Assembly: GCA_028023455.1 (NCBI GenBank)
Contig: JAQFVV010000064.1
Coordinates: forward strand, 2,515,825 to 2,579,824
Length of the DNA stretch: 64,000 nt
Direction: 5' to 3'
Source: Epiperipatus broadwayi
Taxonomy: Eukaryota > Onychophora > Udeonychophora > Euonychophora > Peripatidae
The position numbers and the translations under genes are program-made. The first letter of the stretch is position 1. Every line of letters begins with the position of its first letter. Under the pieces are notes generated by a model, which ran no database searches, was not told the DNA's origin, and was given only the letters and a program-made list of their open reading frames with translations. This document shows positions 35,582-50,370 of the stretch, in pieces.

Positions 35582-36378
35582 CATACATAACCTGGGACTT
35601 GGTCTTCCCATAAACACTAAATTTCCTATTTTCTTTTGATCCTGTCTATATCCAAATATATCTCCATTCATCTTTTCTGTTTCTCCATTGCTTATTTCAT
35701 AAATCTTCCCTGACTTCAATTCTTGCTCTTCCATTTGTTTCATTTTTTTACTTATCTCTATCCAACTTAATATTCTATCTATTGCTTTCACCAATTTCTT
35801 ATTCCCTTTTTCTAACATCCATTTTATTTCTCCAGGTAAGTTGCTATGTACCATCACCATGATCAGTTTCTCAGGCAGTCCACATGCTTCTAATGTCTTT
35901 AGTGGGGCTACCTGTCTTCTGAAAAACTGCACATATTCTTCTCTACTATTCTCCGAAACTTTTATTTCATTAACTGTAAGGTTTTTGCTGCTCTTCTCTT
36001 TATAAGACCTTTTCTAGAGACCTTTTATAATCTGGAAAGTGACTGGTGTTGAAGTGAATTCCACCAAACCTTGGAATATCCTTCTAGGTGGTGGCATGCT
36101 ATCACTATTTTGTTTATCTGGTATTCTATGGCTATCAAAATATCTTTGTAAACTTCCAATGTGCTCTGCCAGCATCTCCTCCTTTACTCCTCTGTACTCT
36201 TTTATTTTCATTAATTCCATTTTGCTCAATTCTATTCTAATATTACTTTTTACATGTATATACTATTATTTCTAAATTAAACATGTCAGGCCTACTTCCA
36301 ACCCTGAAGTACTGTTCTGTGTATCTAACTTCCCTATCCAAATCACTGTCATCTATTTTCTGATTTCTTTTACTCATC
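35582..36378 (-). pseudogene. Gag-like relic, probably BEL/Pao type
   Basis: A minus-strand frame runs from about 36244 to 35582 with one in-frame stop (36014-36016). A further N-terminal piece starting MSKRNQKIDDSDLD lies at 36378-36250 in another frame. The middle has the pattern of the BEL/Pao gag domain: FFRRQVAPLKTLEACGLP, then MVMVHSNLPGEIKWML, then a charged helix. Gag would package element RNA. The 3' part is cut off by the RTE insertion at 35581, and no pol follows. Assignment to BEL/Pao rests on pattern only; another retroelement gag is possible. Confidence 0.45.
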
Positions 36379-36399
36379 ACAATAAAAAAAATTCTAATG

Positions 36400-39300
36400 T
36401 TTAATTACTATTCTCTATTTTAAATATATATATATTGTTATTATATTTTTTGTTATTATTTTCCTCCACCTTTTTTTATATTTAACCCTTATGTTCTGTA
36501 CCCCATACTTCCCTTCTTTGAAGGCCCCTTAGTTGGATGCCATTGCAATGGAATGGCCATTTCTCTCTATCACCTATATATATATATATATATATATATC
36601 CCTACACCCATATATGTAATTATAATGCAATCATTTATTTAGTTAATATCATATACTTTCAAATTTATGTTAAATTTGAATAACCCACCTCCTTGTATTA
36701 ATAATATTTTATTTAACTGATAATATGACCTTCTGGACTTCTTTAATATAGAAATTTATATTTCTTTAAAACAACATATCAGGTTTTTTCATATTTCTTG
36801 TCCAGCATATTTATGAATGTCACTTCATGACTCCATGTGCTAATCTTATTTTCATAAGAATTATGCTGGAAGAGAAGTAATACAATAAGGAATAATTATT
36901 AAGCCCTGCCACAAGCTAGTCCCTCGGGGTGGATGGTTATTGAATCATAGGAAATATATGAGAAAGAGCAATAGACAAATAGGTATTTACTCCAACTAAA
37001 CGTTTTCTCTTAATTCAAATTTATCCCTCCTCCCTTTCTACACTCTACAGACAACCCAAAATAAAGAAGTAACACAGATATGAATAAGCTTTCTATTAAT
37101 TTTAATATTAAACATAATTAATAAATCATAAATATTAATATTATTTGTGCTCAAATATTTATATAAAAACACAAGCATACACTCACACTATGCAGACTAA
37201 CAAATGAATAAAAAAAATTACAAGTGAAAAGCAATCATGGAAAATGCATTTAGATGTAGAATATTATTCGAAAATTATGAATAGAGTTTATGAGTTGATC
37301 ACTTTCTAAACATCTTTATTTACTGTCATAAGAAGAATGTAGTAATATTGGGAGTGAATGAAATATATGCAATAAAAGTTTATATTACCTGTGTTTTTCC
37401 CTAGGGATAACAATAAAAATATAAAGGCAATGGTGATAGTTTGCTCGGCTCATGCATAGAAATAGGTAACTTCCTATTTGTTCAATCCAATTAATTTCTC
37501 TATTTGGTATTGATTCTCTTTGGAGCAGGTTATGGATGAAATATTGCAGGAGTGGCTTCCTTCCAGTATTGGCACTTGTTCCACTTCTGCAGTGCAAATC
37601 TCTTCAGGGATGGGGTTTAAAAGCCCAGCATACTTAAGCTTTTACCCCCATATGTTCATAACTGACAAATTCATTGGCTACTTCCAATACATTTCCAAAA
37701 CTTAGCAATTTAATAATGCATGGAGAATTTATTTTCTTCAAAGCAGTATCAAACGAACGATCTTTTCCAAAATATATATTATTCTTTATGTTTTGTAATT
37801 AAAATTTATCTTTTTGTCATTTCATTTTTTTTCTAGAAAGTTCTTATTCTTTTCTTGTCCATTACCATGTGGTGTTGAGGTCTGGTTTCTCTCTAAACAA
37901 AGCAAAAAGCTTTTAGCACCTTTTTTTTATTTTCAAAGTCAGGAAATTCCATTAATCACCTGCAATTTGTTTTCAATTTTTATTTTTTTGTTTTTCTCTT
38001 TACATTCGTTAGATAATTTATATATATATATATATTTTTCATTTACGATCTCTTTTCTCTATTAGAATAAAATAAACTGTATTAGCTTCCATCTTTGAAA
38101 AATAATTTATATTTGTTAAATTGTGTTCATTCATTCATTTATCCACACAGCAAATATATATACCTGTGTTTTAATAAAATACAAGAGCACCCCCTCCCCT
38201 TTCATACTTCATATTTATTTTAACCATTTTTCTACCAATTAAAAAAAAAATCAAATTTACACGAATAAATAACATAAGAATTATATACATATGCGTGTGT
38301 ACAAATTTTTCTTTTGTGAAAGGGTTTGAACCCAGCCCTGTTACAGTATATATACAAACTCTGTTCATATACCCTGCTTTAAAATCCATTCACAAATGCT
38401 TTATAAAATTATATTTTCTCTTAAGCATTAGTATGAGAGACTATTAAACATTATATTGATTACATAAGATGCTACAGAACCAATGATAGTGATGAATATA
38501 TTTGCTTAACTATAAAAAATAAAGGAAAACATTTTTTAGTTTTAATTTATAATAGACAATTTGCAGCAGCATCTGTAAGATTACAATATATATGGATTTT
38601 GATAGTCAGCATCTGTAAGATTACAATATATAAATCCATATAGATATATATATATATATAATATATATGGATTTTGATAGTCAGATATAAAAAGAAATAC
38701 TAAAACAGAATTTAAATGTTTGTTGAATTATTATCGCTAAATATACTTTCAACATTTTTGCATTACATTCATGATGATTCTGCTGGGCAAAAGGGTTTTT
38801 TTTATTTGAATACTATTTATTCTCTGGTTTAATATATAATCACTTACTTAATATGATGCAAAAGCAAGAAAACTGTGGGATGATAATAATTCAATAAACA
38901 TACTTAAACTCTGAATTAGTATTTCTTTACATATAATGAATATAGCAATTTATATATATATATATATATATGTGTGTGTATGTGTGTGTGTGTGTATGGA
39001 GTAAACAATAAAAATTAAAACATTATATCCATATAACCAATAAAAGTTAATATTTTTTTATGCTGCTAAAAAATATCAATTACTAATTGACAGTCCTAGG
39101 GCTAAACAAGTTTTTATTTTAAAATTTATTAAAGCACTTTTATCCTAGGTTTATATATGTTAGTAGAAAAAACTCATTTAGGCTCAGGATTTTCAGTTAG
39201 TAGTTGATGGTTTTCTAGCAATAAATAAAATAAAGGTATGTATCATTATTTACAGGGATACAGTCTCTTAATTTCCATTGTTTATATTATATTAATTCAT

Positions 39301-39860
39301 GAAAATATTTGATTTAACATTCATATATATGAGCAAGGAAACCAATGTTGGCTAACTCAAGCATCTAGGCAACATAACATGGGTAATTATGTAATAGAAC
39401 CATATTTTCTTCTTATTTCATCCCTAATTTTCTGAAGAATAAAAAAGAAACCTCAATTATTATGTCATAGTTAGTTATGAGGAAGTAAATAATATTGGGA
39501 GAGCAATCATAACAGTTGGTTTATTACAAATTCATAATTTCAAATATGTCACTATGGGAACAATAATGAAATATAAATTTTTTGATATATCAATTAGCAA
39601 TTTTATTTCAATCAAATTTGCTTCTCATTTGCTATAGTTTTGATAATGGTCTAACAAATAAAAAGGTGTCTTTTATACTTCTTCGATTATTAATTTTTTT
39701 TTTTTTTTAAATTATAGATTTATAGATAAAACTTTAGCTATATTATTTATAATTGGCAGTCTGTTATATAAGTATATGATAATTTAGAAAATCATCATGA
39801 ATGTTATTGTAATAAAAGATATGCATATGTATTTAAATATGCTTTACAATGTATCCAATA
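36400..39860. other. Gene-poor stretch
   Basis: Mostly A+T-rich sequence and (TA)n runs (36578, 38020, 38645, 38950). A possible coding relic lies at 37474-37640. A 41-bp direct duplication starting CAGCATCTGTAAGATTACAA is at 38567 and 38608. Confidence 0.5.
37474..37640 (-). pseudogene. Possible coding relic of unknown type
   Basis: The minus-strand frame reads LLNPIPEEICTAEVEQVP and continues about 30 more codons to a stop at 37474. Base composition is higher in G+C than the flanks. It might be a retroelement or host-gene fragment. I do not recognise it; no splice sites or start could be assigned. Confidence 0.25.
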
Positions 39861-39864
39861 AATA

Positions 39865-39980
39865 CAACATGACCACCATTTCTTATGCTGATGCATTCTC
39901 CAAAAAGTATTGCTACCCAATGCAAGCCATAATAATTAATAGATGGATGCTACATAAAATCCCTATCTATTGCCTTTATA
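39865..39980. repeat. Fragment of foldback family 1
   Basis: GACCACCATTTCTTATGCT and the later TGCAAGCCATAATAATTAAT and ACATAAAATCCCTATCTA blocks match, in order, the centre and left arm of the element at 23585-24331. It ends where RTE sequence begins. Confidence 0.55.
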
Positions 39981-40516
39981 GTATAATACATGTTGACTTT
40001 TTAAATCAATTCTTTCTTCACCTTTTCTTCTAACTTCACAAAGTCTAATAATGTCCCATTTAATATGTCACTTCTTCTAATTCTTGCAATCTTCCTTCAC
40101 TTGAAAGTGACCTGCAGTTGTAAGTACTTAAATAAAAAGTCATCATCAAATGACAGCCTGGGTACACAGGAGATTCTTAGCACCCTCCACCTTTGGCCAC
40201 CAATCACTGCCTTGGTTGGTGACTTTACTGCCTCCTGGGAATAAGGGCCATGATTTATTTTTGTCTGTCATAATTGTATATATTTAGTGAAAAAATATTT
40301 ATCACTTACACATACATTCATTATGCTTTATCAGGCAACTGAGAAGAAAGACCATGGTGTCTTTTGATCTTAAACTCAGAGGTAAAAATCCAATAAACTC
40401 ACTTAGTTGACTAATGCATGTTGATGAGCCCATATCTGTGTACTATATGAATAATCACATAATAATAACAGCTGCAATGACAAGAACATCTGGAGTGAAA
40501 ATTAGAAATTTGTCCT
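39966..40516 (-). mobile_element. RTE 5'-end fragment
   Basis: Colinear with 49743-50295 of the intact RTE, including the TTTAAATCAATT and GGTTGGTGACTTTAC blocks and the 5' untranslated part. LINE copies usually keep the 3' end, so an isolated 5' fragment implies later deletion or recombination. Coding frames are broken. Confidence 0.8.
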
Positions 40517-40533
40517 TATATATATATATATAT

Positions 40534-43386
40534 TGTACCGGTCAAAAATGTATGTCCATCCAACAAGATTTAGAATCTGAGCAAAAGTACCCTAAATCCA
40601 ATCATGCCTGAGATACACAGGTCAGGAGCAATCATGAATTCTAACCTGTTTGCCCATTCCCCAAATCTATAACAATAAGGACAATACCTACAATGATACT
40701 ACATAAATTAATTATTTCTGGGCCCGGTGCTACATCATTTTGCATGAGAACTCAGCTGCTGATGATGATGAGAGATTGAGTGAACCCAAGATATAAGTTA
40801 AAAACATACATAAATATAAATATTATTAAGAAGATTCAAACTACTGGATTAAGTTTAAAAAGATAAACATTTATTTTGACAAAAATTCAAGATTTTATAT
40901 AGGTATAATCAACATCATGCAGTTTAAACTATTATTTTGGTTACAAATCTTGACAATCTTTATACAATTATTTTCTTTTAATAGATATCAATTTAGTGTG
41001 GCAGTTACAATACTGAATGTATATTTAAAAAAAGAATTTTATTTTAATGTTACAAAAACAAATTTATCAGTGTGATTGGTGGACATTTATACATTAAAAC
41101 ACATATAAAGATATGATAATAATAGAGTTTTGCTGTTTGGACAACTTTAATGGGATGCCCTTGGCATTGGATACATAACTTTATTTTCATTTATAGAATT
41201 TATTTACAATGCTAAAATGAAGCTACATTGTGATCAAAATATATTTAAAACATTTATTTATTAAACATTTTCGACATTTGACTAGAAAATATTGTGAAAC
41301 TCTATCAATATGAGGAATGGCTTATTCAATAAAGGGGATAGCAGCTTCATGAGAGATAGGATCTAAACTCCAATGAAAAATATTAAAAAGAGAAAAACAT
41401 TTCATTATCACATATCATTACAATTTATTTTGTCAAACAGGTTTAAAATAGTGAACTATAAGAAAGTGTGGTGCTAGCATAATAGCCGAATATTTGTGGA
41501 TCCAATATTTTTGAAGTGCTTTATCATATTATGGAAGAAAACAGTCTAACCAACTTGCCACTCTACATTTTGTGGAATCAGTTGACAAAGGGGTTGCAAT
41601 GCACTGAACTTTGCTGGAATTATCCCATGCATTGCTCTCATTATGCAGGTATATATATGTATATGTCCCAGGGACATTCATCGCCCTGTTTACAACCTGA
41701 AATGAAGATGAAAATGACTCAGGTGTTCTGCCGCACGTCTCTAGATAAAGCTTAATAATATGAAGAATGGCCTATGCTAACAACGCTATTATAATAATAT
41801 AAAATCAGTAGCTTTAAAGACTAAATATAAAGCCTTAAGTTGTTTAACAAATATGTAATGACATGCTAAAATAAGGACCCATGTAAGATAGAATCAGTTA
41901 AAACTATAATTAATGAAGCGTGCATGCTCTACCTTCTTGAATCAATCCTATTTTAACATATAAAAAAACTAAAATTTATGCACTTAAAAGTGCAAATAAC
42001 AAAATAGAATTTGTTCACCAGCCTTTTTCGTGATAATGATGAATAAAGAAATTAATTAAACTAATGGTCACCGATATCCACCCCAGATTGAAACGTATTT
42101 ATACATTTGTATAAATTTATGATCAAATGTTTTTTTTAAAAGCATATATTTATTTAAAATACAAACTCAATCTTACAAGCTATTTAGAAATAATTAAATA
42201 AGAATTCATTAATCCCCACCCCTTTCTAAGTTCATAAGACTGGGTTTGATTGGCATTTACAAATAAAAGTTTAGTGAAAAATATAAAAATATCATTAAAA
42301 ATAAATTATAACTGCACTAAATTATAAAAAAAAGTAAGAAGCATGAGTTGGATGAAATATTTCATAGTAGTATTAATGTGATAGAAGAGAATCGATATAA
42401 AGAAAATAACTATTAATTTAACATAGTCACTGATTAGCAAGTTAAAAGAGATTCAAAATATAGAGACAACATTAATTTAAAGATGTACAAGTTAGAGTTT
42501 ATGTAATACGATTATAATGCCTTAGGGCTGGTTACCTCAGGATTCTATGAAATACTGAAAAAACCTTCTGTGGCAAGCTGGCATTCTTTGATGGCACACT
42601 TGAACAGTGGTAGCTACATCTCTGCATGGTGAAGTGTCAGGCTGAAGATGGAGGGGAAGGTGGCTGAGGCCCCTCAAAAATTAAACAGATGTGAAGTTGG
42701 TTAGCAACTATTGATCAAACTCTGACACAATAGATTTTTAGCCCTATTTATACAGACTTTGAGGTATTCAAAGAAAGTTTTTAATTAAACTTCTTAACTC
42801 TAATTAATCCTTAATTTACAAAAGTATTTTAATCTATTGTTAGTGGAGATGCAATCACTAGATAACTGTCCAAAAATAAATTCAAATCAATTTCCAGAGT
42901 GAAAATAGATTTGATAAAAATGTTAACAGCTAACTAAATCAATTAGCTTTGTTTTAAATTTTACTTTCATTAACTTTAATTTAAAAATTTCTTTTAAAAT
43001 CATGAATCCCACCCCTTTATTTACTCTTGGACAGTTAATGACTGCATCTTCCATCTTGAATATTTGTGCAATTATATGAAGAAAAGTATCTATAAAATAA
43101 ATTTCATATAGTTAAGAAAAAAATACAAAATTATTTACAAGATTTGTTTGTGCTTTTATATATATAAAAGCTATGTTAATATATGTATATATCTGAGTCA
43201 CATCCATAAAAGTTAATATTTAAAATTAATGAAAATTTTTATTTGAGATTTATATTTATAAATTTTTATAGACACTTCTTAGAAATATATGTATAGTTTA
43301 TATACATGTGATGAAAAAACAGGATGAAATGTGGATTAAGTGGTAGAACAGTGAAGCTCGATCTTGGGCTAAGATCGACTGCTACA
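40534..43386 (-). repeat. Left LTR (2.85 kb) of a non-autonomous LTR element
   Basis: Begins TGTACCGGTC, ends GACTGCTACA, and is colinear with 44400-47050 plus 50440-50660 at high similarity. It sits directly beside a (TA)n run, as does the far end of the right LTR. No coding capacity; small frames (41516-41755) are broken in the other copy. Confidence 0.7.
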
Positions 43387-44399
43387 CCCTTCACCACTTA
43401 CAATGACAAAGAAAAAAATGAATTTCAAAACATGCCTTTACTTCAAATCCATTCTTGACTCAAGAACAACCATTTTTTCTTTTAGAACAGTATTTAATTG
43501 TCTAATATGTTATCTACAAAAAAAATGTTTATGATAGTGCCTTTTCTCTTTTGCACTAAAGGTTTCTGAACTTATTTTCCCTGTTTCAACTATCTCCTTC
43601 CCTACTCTTTCAGCTGCTTCACCATAATTTATTTTATCTACCTACTACCCTGAACTGCTGCCCACATTATATATATAAAATACATCTGGTTTACTAATTA
43701 ACATACAATTATAAACTAACTATTCACATATAAATATGCAAAGTGCACACAAAAAAAAATTTACCAAAAAAAAAACTACTCTATTACTTGGCTTGTTCAC
43801 TTTCCATTTTGTCTTGGCTGTTCTTCCACACCTAGAATACACTCGAAGTTTTATTATTATTACATAGTCATTATTATCTTTTATCTTATTTGCTTGGTAG
43901 TATACAAAATTTGTTCATAATTAAAATCGATTCTCTACTACACCCAACTAAATCCAGGTTTACATTCACCTTTATTAAATTCTGTTTTAAAAGGACACCT
44001 GTTGGCAAATTTATATCAGGGCACCAGCCAACAAAGTCACACAGAATGTACAAATAAAAGCTGGGTCACTCAATTCTCATCTACAAGAAATATATATTTT
44101 GTAAGAACGGTCTTTTCAAAATGTGTTGGTAATTACATCCTTTTACACATATACATATTTTTATATACATATGACATTAATTGCAATTATATTATTGGAT
44201 GTCTAAACATGAGAAAAAAATGACCATGACTGGACACACAAACTCGGAAAAGAACAAAATCTTACATATATACATTATTTAGAGTTATTCAAAAGTGAAA
44301 AACTATTATATATGCTGAACACTTTACAGGGTATTGTAGGGTGTGAGAATATTGAATAGCCCCATGGCTGGGCATCCAAACCTGGGAAAAGAAATCTAC
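43387..44399 (-). other. Internal region of the non-autonomous LTR element
   Basis: About 1.0 kb. A minus-strand frame near 43660-43520 reads INYGEAAERVGKEIVETGK and about 20 further residues, which looks coding, perhaps a gag remnant, but no family is recognised. The rest is A+T-rich. Immediately right of the left LTR is a minus-strand purine-rich tract, a candidate PPT. Confidence 0.35.
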
Positions 44400-47032
44400 T
44401 TTACCAGTCAAAAATGTATTTCCATCCAACAAGATTTAGAATCTGACCAAAAGTACCCCAAATCCAATCAGGCCCGAGATACACAGGTCAGGAGCAATCA
44501 TGAATTCTAACCTGTGTGCCCATTCCCTGAATCTATAACAATAAGGACAACACCTATGGTGATACTACATAAATTATTTATTTCCAGGCCTGGTGCTACA
44601 TCATTTTGCATGAGAACTCAGCTGATGATGATGATGAGAGATTGAGTGAACCCAAGATATAAGTTAAAAACATACATAAATATAAATATTATTAAGAAGA
44701 TTTGAACTACAGGATTAAGTTTAAAAATATAAATATTTATTTTGACAAAAATTCAAGATTTTATATAGGTATAATCAACGTCATGCAGTTTAAACTAATA
44801 TTTTGGTTACAAATCTTTGACAATCTTTATACAATTATTTTCTTTTAATAGATATTAATTTAGTGTTGCAGTGACAATACTGAACATATATTTAAAAATA
44901 GGATTTTATATCAATGTTACAAAAACAAATTTATCTGGGTGATTGGTGGACATTTATACATTAAAACACATATAAAGATATGATAATAATAGAGTTTTCC
45001 TGTTTGGAGAACTTTAATGGGATGTCCTTGGCATTGGATACATAACTTTATTTTCATTTATAGAATTTATTTACAATGCTAAAATGAGGCTACATTGTGA
45101 TCAAAATATACTTAAAACATTTATTTATTAAACATTTTTGACATTTGACTAGAAAATATTGCGAAACTCTATCAATATAGGGAATGGCTTATTCAATAAA
45201 GGGAAGGGCAGCTTCATGAGAGGTTGGATCTAAACTCCAACAAAAAATATTACAAAAAGAAAATTGTTTTATTATCACATATCATTATGATTTATTTTGT
45301 CAAACAGGCTAAAAAAAAATGAACTATAAGAAATTGCGGTACTAGCATAATAGTCAAATATTTGTGGATCCAATATTTTTGCAGTGCTTTATCATATTAC
45401 GAAAGAAAACAGTCTAACCAACTTGCCACCCCACATTTTGTGAAATCAGTTGACAAAGGGGTTGCAATGGGCCGAACTTTGCCAGAATTATCCCATCATT
45501 GCTCTTGTTATGCAAGTATATATATATATATGGTCCAGGGACATTCATTGCCCTGTTTATGACCTAAAACGAAGATGAGACAACTCAAGTGTTCCGATGC
45601 ATGTCTCTAGATAAAGCTTAATAATATGAATAATGGCCTATGCTAACAACACTATTATAATAATATAAAATCATTGGATTTAAAGACTAAATATAAAGCC
45701 TTAAGTAGTTTAACAAATACGTAATGACATGCTAAAATAATGACCCATGTAAAATAAAACCATTAATCCGAAGTTAAAACTATATTTAATGAAGTGTGCA
45801 TTGCTCCCCCTTCTTGAATCAATCCTATTTTAACATATAAAAAAACTAAAATTCACGCACTTAAAAGTGCAAATAACAAAATAAAATTTGTTCACCAGTT
45901 TTTTGGGCGATAATGATGAATAAAGAAATTAATAGAACTAACGGTCACTGATATCCACCCCAGATTGAAAAGTATTTATACATTTGTATAAATTGATGAT
46001 CAAATATTTTTTTAAAAGCATATATTTATTTAAAATACAAACTCAATCTTACGAGGTATTTAGAAATAAATAAATAAGAAGTCATTAATCCCCTCCCCTT
46101 TCTAAGTTCGTAAGGCCGAGTTTGATTGGCATTTACAAATAAAAGTTTAGTGAAAAATATAAAAATATCTATTCAAATAAATTATAACCACACTAAATTA
46201 TAAAAAAAAAAGTAAGAAGCGTGAGTTGGATGAAATATTTTATAGTAGTATTAATTTGATAGAAGAGAATCGATATAAAGAAAATAACTATTAATTTAAC
46301 ATAGTCACTGATTAGCAAGTTAAAAGAGATTCAAAATATAGAGACAACATTAATTTAAAGATGTACAAGTTAGAGTTTAGGTAATATGATTATAATGTCT
46401 TTGAGCTGGTTTTCTCAGGATTCTATGAAGTACTGACGAATCTTCTATGGCAGGCAGCATTCTTTGATGGCACATGCACTCTTGAATGGTGGTAGCTACA
46501 TCTCTGCATGGTGAAGAGTTGGGCTGAAGATGGAGGTGAAGACAGCTGAGGCCCCTCAAAAATTAAACAAATGTGAAGTTGGTTAGCAACTATTGACCAA
46601 ACTCTGACACAATAGATTTTTAGCCCTATTTATACAGACTTTGAGGTATTCAAAGAATGTTTTAATTAAATTTCTTAACTCTAATTAATCTTTAATTTAC
46701 AGAAATATTTTAATCTATTGTTAGTGGAGATGCAATCACTAGATAACTGTCCAAAAATAAATTCAAATCAATTTCCAATTGGAAATAGATTTGATAAAAA
46801 TGTTAACAGCTAACTAAATCAATTAGCTTTGTTTTAAATTTTACTTTCATTAACTTTAATTTAAAAATTCCTTTTAATATCATGAATCCCACCCCTTTAA
46901 TTACTCTTGGACTGTTAATGACTGCATCTTCCATCTTGAATATTTGTGCAATTATATGAAGAAAAATATCTATAAAATAAATAACATATAGTTAAGAAAA
47001 AAATACAAAATTATTTACAAGATTTGTTTGTG

Positions 47033-47068
<36 letters not shown>

Positions 47069-47071
<3 letters not shown>

Positions 47072-50000
47072 TCATCATCATCATCATCATTATCAACCAT
47101 TATCAATCCACTGCAGGATGAAGGTCTCTCCAAGTTTAATCCATCTTCTCCGATCTTTAGCTTCTCTTCTCCACATCACCCCTACACATTTTCTTATTTC
47201 ATCCATCCATCTTATATGTGGTCTCCTTCTGGGTCTTTTACAATCTCTTGGAATCCAGTTTAAAATTTCAATTGTCCATCTATTATCATCTCTTCTAGCA
47301 ATATGTCCAGCCCAACTCCACTTCAATCTTTTAATTTTTTCAATGAGGTCAGTAACACCTGTTTGTTCTCTTACCCATACATTGCGTTTTCGATCTCTTC
47401 TTGTTACTCCCAACATACATCTCTCCATACTTCTTTGAGTGGTCTGAAGTCTCTGTATTGATCTTCTATTAAGTGTCCAAGTCTCAGATCCATAAGTAAG
47501 AACTGGTAAAACACATTTGTTAAAAACCTTTCTTTTCAAACACATAGGCATATTTCCTTTTAATATCAAGTTATTTCTACCAAAAGCACTCCAACCAAGT
47601 TTAATTCTATGATTAATTTCCTCCATTATGTTTCCATCTGTATTAATAATCTGACCAAGGTATTTGTAACTCTTAACTTCTTCTAATTCACCATAATCAA
47701 TCTTTATTTTCATATTTTGAGCAAATCGATTAAACATTACTTTAGTCTTTTTAACATTTATCTTTAGTCCTACTTTCCTACTTTCATCTGATAACTCCTG
47801 CAACATTTCCTGCAGCTCCGAAGCATTATTTGCAAAAACAACTACATCATCTGCGAAATCTAAATGACTTAAATAATCTCCATTTACTTTCACTCCTTTA
47901 ATTTCCCATTTTAATCCACAAAATACTTCTTGCAGCACTGCTGTAAAAAGTTTTGGAGATATGGAGTCACCTTGTCTTACACCTTTCTCAATGTTGACTT
48001 TCCCAGTATCATTATGTAATCTAATTGTTGCTGTTGCATTTTTATAAATATTCTTTAAAATATGACAATATCCTGGATCTATACCTTGATGATCCAATGC
48101 TTTAATCACTGAAGAAATGTTTATAGAATCAAATGCCTTTTCATAATCTACAAATCCAAAACATAATGACAACTCATATTCATTTGTCCTTTCTATAACT
48201 TCTCTCAATACCTGAATATGATCTACTGTACTAAAACCACTTTTAAATCCAGCTTGTTCTCTTGGTTGGTGAAAATCCAAGGTTCTCTGTAGACGAGTTG
48301 TAATTATCTTGGTAAAAATTTTATATAAAACTGATAAAAGGCTGATAGGTCTGTAATTTCTAATATCTTCTTTATCACCTTTTTTAAATATTAATATTAT
48401 TATTGCATTCTTCCAATCATCCGGTACATCTTTATCATTTAGACATTTGGTATATAACTTTGCTAATATTTTTTCTGTTTCTTCACCTGCTTCTTTTAAT
48501 ATATCAATTATAATTCCATCATTACCTGGAGCCTTTCCTTTTTTCATACATTTAATTGCATTTCTCACTTCTTCATTTAAAATTCTGGGCAATTCGGAAG
48601 ATGTAATAGATATAGGAGGTACTTGTTCTTTATTACTATATAATTCTTGATAAAAATCTTCTACCAATTTCATAATGTCATCCCTCTTTTTAGTAATAAT
48701 TCCATCTTTTTTCCTTATTGCAGATATAAATTTCCTACCAATACCAAAATGTTGTTTTACATTCTTAAGACTTCTATTTTCTTCTACAGCTTTTCTTGCT
48801 AGTTCACAGTTATACTTTCTTATATCATTTTCAACTCTTTTCCGCACCATTTTACAAAATTCGAGATATTCAATTCTTTTTAATGCATCATTCTTGTATA
48901 TCTTCATATTCCTTCTTTTCTTCATAAGTTCTCTAGTCTCAGTAGAAATTTTATTAGTCAATTGCTGCTTTTTTCTACCAGCTATCTTTGTTGCAGTTTT
49001 TAAAAGTGTATCAGTTATTTTCATATTAATTTCATTCAAATCTGAATCATGTTCAAAATCTACTAATACTTGAAACCGATTTGTAAGTTCTAATTTAAAT
49101 TCATTAGAATGTTTCTGAAGATTAGGAATATCAACTGTAAATATAGTTTTTCTTAATAATTTTTGTCTCTCTAGTTTTACATTAACATGTATCTTACCCC
49201 TTACTAATCGATGATCACTTCCTGTGTTAAATTTATTAAGAACATTACAATCTTGAAATATGTATTTCCTGTTAGTCAAAATATAATCCAATTCTGCTGT
49301 ACCTTCATTTGGATGCTTCCATGTCCATTTCCTTCTAACATTTTTCTCAAAAAAAGAATTCATAATATAAAGTTTTTCCTTCTCTGCAAACTCCACAAGT
49401 CTATGTCCTCTCTCATTTCTATTACCATAACCAAAATTACCTACAACACTTTCATCTTTCATTTGTTTACCAATTCTAGCATTAAAATCTCCCATAACAA
49501 TTTTAAAATGTTGTTTACTCTGATCAAAAGCCTTTTGTACATCCATATAAAAATCTTCCACTACTTCATCACTGTGAGAACTTGTTGGGGCATAAACCTG
49601 AATTATCTGCATTTGATATCTGCTATTAAGTTGTATAACTAATCTTGCCACTCTGTCTGATACACCATCAATCTCCACAATATTGTTCTTCCACTTTTTA
49701 TTTATAATGAATCCTACTCCACTTATATTTCCAATATATGGGCCTTTATAATAGAGCATATGTTCCCTTTTTAAATCAATTGTCTCTTCACCTTTTCTTC
49801 TAACTTCACAAAGTCCAATAATATCCCATTTAATATAAGAGAGTTCTTCTTCTAATTCTTGCAATCTTCCTTCACTTGAAAGTGATCTGCAGTTGTAAGT
49901 ACCTAAATGAAAAGTCATCATCAAATGGCAGCCTGGGTCCGCCTCCAGGAAATTCTTAGCACCCTCCGCCTTCGGCCACCAACCGCTGCCTTGGTTGGTG

Positions 50001-50370
50001 ACTTTACAGCCTCCTGGGATTAAGGGCCATGCTTTATTTTTATCTGTCATAATTGTATAATTGGGAAAAATCTTTATCATTTACACAAACATTCATTCTG
50101 CCTTATCAGGCACTGAGAAGAAAGACCATGGTGTTTCTTGATCTTAAACTCAGAGGTAAAAAGCCAATAAACTCACCACGCTGGCTAATGCGTGTTGGTG
50201 AGCAGCCCATCCATGTTCGTATACTATATGAATAAACATATAGTAATAACAGCTGCAACGACAAGAACGTATGGAGTGGACATTAGGAATTTGCCCTGCT
50301 CGGTTCCTTTAAGGCCTCCAAGAGGAATCAAAGGGTCTCCTTTCAGTTAATAGCAAACTCCTTTCTGCAG

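Noticed and set aside
40755-40790. CTGATGATGATGATGAG runs (also near 44622) as hammerhead cores
   Set aside because: They are ATG repeats; no GAAA, stem III or stem I partner follows at the needed distance.
47024-49642. Plus-strand frames of up to 143 codons over the RTE
   Set aside because: They are antisense to the intact 995-codon RTE frame and have no domain of their own.
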